A stretch of DNA of 10,553 nucleotides from an uncultured Collinsella sp. Lineage in GTDB: Bacteria > Actinomycetota > Coriobacteriia > Coriobacteriales > Coriobacteriaceae. Positions 7,486 through 10,553 of the stretch are shown in pieces. Under the pieces are notes generated by a model that ran no database searches, was not told where the DNA came from, and saw only the letters and a list, made by a program, of their open reading frames with translations. Positions within the stretch are counted from its first letter, which is position 1. Each line of letters starts with the position of its first letter. The position numbers were made by a program, and so were the translations under genes. The stretch lies in assembly GCA_900552425.1 (NCBI GenBank), contig URZR01000047.1, forward strand, positions 1 through 10,553. Reading direction: 5' to 3'.

Positions 7486-7516
7486 AAGGCGCGTCGTTTT
7501 TGCGGCGCGCCTTTTT
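7486..7516 (+). terminator. rho-independent terminator of the purC unit
   Basis: An 11-bp stem (7486-7496 with 7503-7513, one T-G wobble, six-base T-rich loop) is followed by T up to 7516. It lies 31 bases after the stop of the membrane protein gene and separates it from the aminopeptidase. Confidence 0.88.
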
Positions 7517-7548
7517 ACTGTTCTATATATAGATAGATGGAGTGGCAC

Positions 7549-8829
7549 ATGATTCGAGCTGCCCTGACGGTCGAAGAGGCTCTGGAGGGCATGAAGGCCC
7601 TGGAGCCCAAGATTAAAAACTATGCGCGCTTGGTTGTCCTCAAGGGCGTAAACGTCAAGCCCGGCCAGGAGGTTGTCGTTCAGTCTCCGGTCGAGTGCGC
7701 GCCGTTTGCGCGCGTGGTGGTCGCGGAGGCCTATGCTGCCGGCGCCGGCCACGTGACGGTCATTTGGGCCGATGATGCCGTGACGAGGCTCACGTACGAG
7801 CATGTCGAGAAAAGCTATTTTGAGCAGACACCCGAGTGGAAGCGCATGCAGCTGGATTCCTTGGCCCAGGATGGTGCCTGCTTTGTCTTTATCGAGGGTG
7901 CGGATCCTGCGGCCCTCAAGGGCATCGATCCAGCCAAGCCGGCCGCGGCATCCAAGGCGAGGAATACGCAGTGCAAAGTTTTCCGCCGTGGGCTGGATTA
8001 CAACATCAATCCGTGGTGCATCGCCGGCGCTCCGGTCGTGGCTTGGGCGCGCGAGGTGTTCCCGGGAGACGCCGATGAGGTTGCAATCTATAAGCTGTGG
8101 AATGCGATTCTGCACACCGCTCGCGCCGATGGCCAGGACCCAGAGAGTGACTGGGAACTCCATGACGCCGCATTCGAAAAGAACTTGCGTTTCCTGAACG
8201 ACAATCGTTTCGACTACCTGCATTACACCGCGGCAAATGGAACCGATCTGACGATTGGTATGACGAAAGGTCACGAGTGGGCCGGCGGCAAGGGCAAGAC
8301 GCCCGATGGGCACCCCTTCTTCCCCAACATTCCCACCGAGGAAGTCTTCACTTCGCCCGATCGCATGCGCGCCGACGGTATCGTGTACTCGGCCATGCCG
8401 CTCATCCACCACGGCAATAAAGTCGACGATTTTTGGATTAAGTTCGAGGGCGGCCGCGTGGTGGGCTACGACGCCCGCGTGGGCAAGGCAACGCTCGCAA
8501 GTATCATCGATACTGACGAGGGCGCTGCTCACCTGGGAGAGGTCGCGCTCATTTCCAAGAACACGCCGATCCGCGAAAGTGGTGTTCTGTTCTACGATAC
8601 GCTCTATGACGAGAACGCTAGCTGCCATCTCGCGCTAGGTGTCGGTTTCCCCGAATGTATCGAGGGTGGGTATGACATGTCCAAGGAGGAGCTCCTGGAG
8701 CATGGCGTTAACGTCTCGAGCACGCACGTCGATTTTATGATCGGCACGGACGACATCGATATTACGGGCATTACGCCTGATGGACGTGAAGTTGTGATTT
8801 TCCAGAACGGCCAATGGAGTTGGGAATAG
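7549..8829 (+). CDS. M29-family metallo-aminopeptidase
   Basis: This 426-residue cytoplasmic enzyme should remove N-terminal residues from peptides with a dinuclear metal centre (M29 family, AmpS/PepS/AmpT type). Candidate ligands appear in the usual order: Glu in NIPTEEVFTSPD (264/265), Glu331 in HLGEVALI, His360 in CHLALG, and His393 and Asp395 in STHVDFMIGT. The tyrosine that lies seven residues after the first histidine in characterised members is Phe367 here (HLALGVGF). I prefer ATG 7549 because TGGAG (7538-7542) is 6 bases upstream; an in-frame ATG at 7537 lacks a ribosome site. It follows the purC terminator, so it should have its own promoter; only an AT-rich TATATATA (7524-7531) close to the start is visible. 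The tRNA-Lys promoter overlaps its last codons. Confidence 0.93.
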   Translation: MIRAALTVEEALEGMKALEPKIKNYARLVVLKGVNVKPGQEVVVQSPVECAPFARVVVAEAYAAGAGHVTVIWADDAVTRLTYEHVEKSYFEQTPEWKRMQLDSLAQDGACFVFIEGADPAALKGIDPAKPAAASKARNTQCKVFRRGLDYNINPWCIAGAPVVAWAREVFPGDADEVAIYKLWNAILHTARADGQDPESDWELHDAAFEKNLRFLNDNRFDYLHYTAANGTDLTIGMTKGHEWAGGKGKTPDGHPFFPNIPTEEVFTSPDRMRADGIVYSAMPLIHHGNKVDDFWIKFEGGRVVGYDARVGKATLASIIDTDEGAAHLGEVALISKNTPIRESGVLFYDTLYDENASCHLALGVGFPECIEGGYDMSKEELLEHGVNVSSTHVDFMIGTDDIDITGITPDGREVVIFQNGQWSWE

Positions 8830-8848
8830 TCCCAGACCGTGGTACAAT
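8820..8848 (+). promoter_or_regulatory. tRNA-Lys promoter
   Basis: TTGGGA (8820-8825) and TACAAT (8843-8848) are separated by 17 bp, and the -10 ends nine bases before the mature tRNA. The -35 lies within the last codons and stop of the aminopeptidase gene. Confidence 0.65.
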
Positions 8849-8857
8849 GCCACCCGC

Positions 8858-8930
8858 GGGCCGTTAGCTCAGCTGGCAGAGCAGGGGACTTTTAATCCCA
8901 AGGTCCAGGGTTCGAACCCCTGACGGCCCA
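8858..8930 (+). tRNA. trnK: tRNA-Lys (anticodon TTT)
   Basis: The acceptor arms GGGCCGT (8858-8864) and ACGGCCC (8923-8929) pair fully, with discriminator A at 8930. D-arm GCTC/GAGC, anticodon loop CTTTTAA with TTT at 8891-8893, and T-arm CAGGG-TTCGAAC-CCCTG complete the cloverleaf. CCA is not encoded (CCC follows). The 3' end from 8914 on is duplicated downstream at 9092. Confidence 0.96.
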
Positions 8931-8935
8931 CCCAA
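8914..8935 (+). repeat. 22-bp direct repeat, copy 1 (tRNA-Lys 3' end)
   Basis: The last 17 bases of tRNA-Lys plus five bases of flank. The same 22 bases recur exactly at 9092-9113, the pattern left when an element recombines into a tRNA T-arm and 3' end. Confidence 0.85.
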
Positions 8936-8943
8936 GATTGTTG

Positions 8944-8974
8944 AGACGGTCAACTCCGGTTGGCCGTCTTTTTT
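8944..8974 (+). terminator. tRNA-Lys rho-independent terminator
   Basis: An 11-bp stem (8944-8954 with 8959-8969, one T-G wobble) is closed by a TCCG (UNCG-type) loop and ends in six Ts (8969-8974). It lies 13 bases past the tRNA. Confidence 0.93.
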
Positions 8975-9001
8975 GTCGCCCTTTCATGGGTTCGAACCCG
9001 T
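8947..9001 (+). repeat. 55-bp imperfect direct repeat, left copy
   Basis: It aligns without gaps to 10232-10286 (my hand count: 49 of 55 identical), offset 1285 bp. It contains most of the terminator and, at its end, the 14-mer GGGTTCGAACCCGT (8988-9001). The six mismatches are two C/T changes in the terminator half and four within the seven bases before the 14-mer. With its partner it brackets the traX segment. Confidence 0.8.
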
Positions 9002-9017
9002 CGGAGCGCGGAGCTGA

Positions 9018-9090
9018 GTAAACGCGTGAGCGTTTGCCAGCGCAGCGCGCAAGGCGCGAAAGCGCCGCAGCGGCCGCCTGCGAAGCAGGC
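9018..9090 (+). ncRNA. GC-rich multi-hairpin element (candidate structured RNA or repeat)
   Basis: Three compact hairpins lie in a row. The first pairs 9018-9025 with 9030-9037 around a GTGA loop; the second is GGCGC/GCGCC (9053-9057 with 9062-9066) around GAAA; the third is GCCTGC/GCAGGC (9076-9081 with 9085-9090) around GAA. Two are GNRA tetraloops when read on the + strand, which favours an RNA of that polarity over a DNA-only palindrome. The element lies between the tRNA terminator and traX and ends directly at the second 22-bp tRNA repeat. No RNA family is recognised. It could be a tRNA-associated intergenic repeat, a traX leader, or a mobile-element end; transcription is not shown. Confidence 0.5.
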
Positions 9091-9091
9091 T

Positions 9092-9113
9092 GAACCCCTG
9101 ACGGCCCACCCAA
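9092..9113 (+). repeat. 22-bp direct repeat, copy 2 (displaced tRNA-Lys 3' end)
   Basis: Identical to 8914-8935 but preceded by CAGGCT instead of the tRNA T-stem, so it is not part of a tRNA. The divergence begins exactly at the centre of the T-loop TTCGAA. The traX ribosome site starts two bases after it ends. Confidence 0.85.
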
Positions 9114-9128
9114 AGAAAGGAAAAAGAA

Positions 9129-9926
9129 ATGAAAACAGATAGATACGGAATTAGCGGCAGTACATTAAAGATAATAGCGGCCATCTCGATGGTTCTCGAT
9201 CATGTAAGCAGGATCGTCCTGACCAATGGAATCATGACTCACGCATCGTACAATCAGATATCAGACGAACAGTGGGCGATTCTAAGCGAGGCTTCGGATG
9301 TGCTTCATGTTCTTGGCAGAATTGCATTTCCCTTATTTTGCTTTTTGATAGTTGAGGGATTTTTGCATACTCATGACATAAAGAAGTACCTGCGAAATAT
9401 GCTTGTCTTCGCAATCATTGCGGAGCCCATATACGATTTCGTTCAAACCGGGCAGCTATTTGACCTTCGGCAACAGAATGTTATGTATGAGCTCCTGCTT
9501 TCCTTGGTCTTTTTGATTATTCTGGAAAAGATACAAAGTCTTTCAAAATGGAAGAGGCACATTGCAGAAATTGCTCATATTGTTTTGACAGCACTGGCAG
9601 CTGAATACACTAAGCTGGATGGCGGTGCGTATGGCATTCTGCTTGTGGCTGCATTCTATTTATTCCACGACAGCAAAGCTAAGATGTTCTTTGCTGCAGT
9701 ATGTGCAGTGCTCCTTTCGTCATGCCATATAATTGGCGGCGGATTTGAGTTCACTACAGCTAATATTTTTAATCCTGATGTTGCTGCCGCGATAATTTCG
9801 TTGTTGCTTATCAATCTTTATAATGGCAAGCGAGGGCTGAAGCTGAAATATTTCTTCTACATTTTCTATCCGGCACATCTTGCTCTGCTTTATGGTGTCT
9901 CGCTTATTGTTTTGAACTGTCTTTAA
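9129..9926 (+). CDS. TraX-family integral membrane protein
   Basis: The 265-residue polytopic protein has TraX hallmarks: LKIIAAISMVLDH (13-25), GRIAFPLFCFLIVEGFLHT (63-81), RNMLVFAIIAEPIYDF (89-104), and a C-terminal NGKRGLKLKYFFYIFYPAHL (232-251). In F-type plasmids TraX N-acetylates pilin; chromosomal relatives in gut bacteria mostly have no known substrate, and the family is acyltransferase-like. About seven to eight hydrophobic helices are visible. GAAAGGA (9115-9121) precedes ATG 9129 by 7 bases. The gene is much more AT-rich than its neighbours (9481-9540 counts 21 of 60 G+C, against 33 of 60 at 4021-4080) and uses A/T-ending codons freely, suggesting acquisition. No pilus or conjugation genes are nearby. 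It lies just after the displaced tRNA repeat and between the 55-bp repeats, as if cargo. Confidence 0.9.
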   Translation: MKTDRYGISGSTLKIIAAISMVLDHVSRIVLTNGIMTHASYNQISDEQWAILSEASDVLHVLGRIAFPLFCFLIVEGFLHTHDIKKYLRNMLVFAIIAEPIYDFVQTGQLFDLRQQNVMYELLLSLVFLIILEKIQSLSKWKRHIAEIAHIVLTALAAEYTKLDGGAYGILLVAAFYLFHDSKAKMFFAAVCAVLLSSCHIIGGGFEFTTANIFNPDVAAAIISLLLINLYNGKRGLKLKYFFYIFYPAHLALLYGVSLIVLNCL

Positions 9927-9948
9927 AAACTCTCAAACAAGTCTCTGA

Positions 9949-10227
9949 AAGCAGAAACAAATTGACCCTAAGACTGCTTGTGAATTTCCGGAAGACCTGA
10001 GAGATGCGAGGATAGGCAACGAGGGCTGCAGAGAGATGCTTCTCAGTTCTCTGGCGGATCGCATGAATCTGTATGAGGATCACTTCCACACACTCATTGA
10101 TAACAGTGATAAACACGGCAGATCCTCAAAACATGAGACTGCGAAGGTCGAAAGATGCTTCGAAAGCATGAATGGCAGCGAGAAAACGAGTTCGGAAGCA
10201 CCCTCTGGATGCTCCAGCATAGAATAG
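9949..10227 (+). pseudogene. possible gene remnant downstream of traX
   Basis: The 305 bases between traX and the second terminator contain no clear gene. One + frame is open from 9949 to the TAG at 10225-10227 and encodes a hydrophilic peptide (EFPEDLRDARIGNEGCREML near its start, then RMNLYEDHFHTLIDNSDKHG). Its only ATGs are internal: the one at 10036 would give 63 residues and has a weak AGAGAG upstream. I recognise no family. It could be the tail of a truncated gene brought in with traX, a small orphan protein, or chance. Two short hairpins, ATGCTT/AAGCAT (10155-10169) and ATGCT/AGCAT (10209-10220), lie within it. Confidence 0.25.
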
Positions 10228-10230
10228 AAA

Positions 10231-10259
10231 GCGGTCAACTTCGGTTGGCCGTCTTTTTT
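10231..10259 (+). terminator. second terminator, near-copy of the tRNA-Lys one
   Basis: A 9-bp stem (10231-10239 with 10244-10252, two G-T wobbles) capped by the stable TTCG loop (closing C-G) and followed by six Ts. It matches the tRNA-Lys terminator but has lost the outermost stem pairs. It would end transcripts of the traX segment. Confidence 0.88.
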
Positions 10260-10286
10260 GTTGCCGGTGCACGGGTTCGAACCCGT
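10232..10286 (+). repeat. 55-bp imperfect direct repeat, right copy
   Basis: Partner of 8947-9001. Its palindrome is longer: ACGGGTTCGAACCCGT (10271-10286) is perfectly self-complementary over 16 bp. It marks the right edge of the traX-carrying segment. Confidence 0.8.
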
Positions 10287-10395
10287 ATCTATCTATATAT
10301 AAGAACGCTTGGCGAATAAAACCCGCCTTTTACCGATGGGAAACAAATAGCTGATGCCTTTGGAGTAAAGTAGCGCTCCAGAGATGACCGATGTC
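10287..10395. other. intergenic region, no gene seen
   Basis: AT-rich spacer between the right repeat and a convergent reading frame. It contains TATCTATCTATATATA (10286-10301), a weak GGCG/CGCC stem followed by TTTT (10311-10331) that might be a minor + strand terminator, and a TGGAG/CTCCA hairpin near 10365-10382. Nothing else is recognisable. Confidence 0.4.
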
Positions 10396-10553
10396 TCAAT
10401 ACTCATAAAACAGCTGGTCATCGCCAATATCAGAAGCCAATGCTTCAGTTTTAACCCCAGTGATGCGACTGAGGGACCTATTCATTTGTGAACAAAATAT
10501 GGAGTGCGCGATTCCCGCCCACGGCGCCCCTCCGGTCTGGCAATATATCTCCT
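10396..10553 (-). CDS. 3' end of an unrecognised gene on the - strand (partial)
   Basis: On the - strand a frame is open from the window edge to a TGA at 10398-10396 and encodes 51 residues with varied, protein-like composition, for example GGAPWAGIAHSIFCSQMNRS, then SRITGVKTEALASDIGDDQ and the terminal LFYEY. I recognise no family. The upstream part (10500-10553) is GC-rich like the core chromosome. An internal ATG at 10485-10483 would leave only 29 residues and has no ribosome site, so a longer gene entering from the right is more likely. If real, it is convergent with the traX segment. The call rests on an open frame of modest length and could be chance. Confidence 0.35.
   Translation of the reverse strand, partial: EIYCQTGGAPWAGIAHSIFCSQMNRSLSRITGVKTEALASDIGDDQLFYEY

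Noticed and set aside
7537..7548. Upstream ATG as aminopeptidase start
   Set aside because: It overlaps the TGGAG ribosome site that serves ATG 7549.
7477..8628. 383-codon open frame on the - strand
   Set aside because: Antisense shadow of the M29 aminopeptidase, whose + strand motifs are unmistakable.
8981..9113. A second or split tRNA gene built from the T-arm look-alike and the displaced acceptor end
   Set aside because: No anticodon or D-arm and a wrong-size T-loop; only fragments are present.
8960..9142. 60-codon + frame across the hairpin element, and a 73-codon - frame at 8892-9113
   Set aside because: Both read through tRNA sequence, terminator and hairpins; their peptides (such as RGSNPGPWD) are typical mistranslations of tRNA arms.
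7524..10301. 15-bp inverted match TATATATAGATAGAT (7524-7538) versus 10287-10301
   Set aside because: Low-complexity AT repeats, so a chance match is likely; it coincides with no boundary on the left side.
10383..10422. 7-bp inverted repeat GATGACC/GGTCATC
   Set aside because: Short, with a 26-base gap, and no transposase or target duplication; expected by chance.
1..10553. CRISPR array, IS transposase, integrase, rRNA or replication origin
   Set aside because: Scanned for spaced direct repeats and recognisable transposase, integrase or rRNA sequence; none seen. The repeats near tRNA-Lys are two pairs only, not an array.

Overview
The window reads as chromosome of a moderately high-GC actinomycete of the Coriobacteriia, most like Collinsella or a close relative. 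I infer this from the protein style, GTG starts, strong AGGAGG-type ribosome sites and gene content; no database was searched. Almost all genes are on the + strand, and the left 8.9 kb is ordinary, well-kept core chromosome.

Layout. Positions 1-394 hold the 3' end of a NifU/IscU-like iron-sulfur scaffold gene. It is followed by purB (480-1826, adenylosuccinate lyase). Next come a small TSCPD-domain protein (1955-2218) and, overlapping it by one base, a Tat-exported lipoprotein of unknown function (2218-3429). A two-component system follows: an OmpR/PhoB-type response regulator (3583-4305) and its membrane histidine kinase (4317-5882). Then come purC (5992-6879, SAICAR synthase) with a lysine-rich two-helix membrane protein directly behind it (6880-7455), a strong terminator (7486-7516), an M29-family metallo-aminopeptidase (7549-8829), and tRNA-Lys(TTT) at 8858-8930 with its own promoter and terminator. 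PurC and PurB catalyse nearby steps of IMP synthesis (PurC makes SAICAR, PurB cleaves it to AICAR), and PurB also makes AMP.

Downstream of tRNA-Lys the character changes. A 22-bp piece of the tRNA 3' end and its flank is repeated exactly 178 bp further on (8914-8935 and 9092-9113). Between the copies lie the tRNA terminator, a 14-bp palindromic T-arm look-alike, and a GC-rich stretch of three hairpins with GNRA-type loops. Immediately after the second copy begins an AT-richer TraX-family membrane protein gene (9129-9926), then about 300 bp with no recognisable gene. A second copy of the terminator plus palindrome follows (10232-10286), exactly 1285 bp from the first (8947-9001). This is most simply read as a small tRNA-associated insertion (about 1.3 kb) bounded by att-like direct repeats and carrying traX as cargo, with no integrase in view. 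It is the most interesting part of the window.

The right end (10396-10553) carries an open frame on the - strand that runs off the window and is probably the 3' end of a convergent gene I do not recognise.
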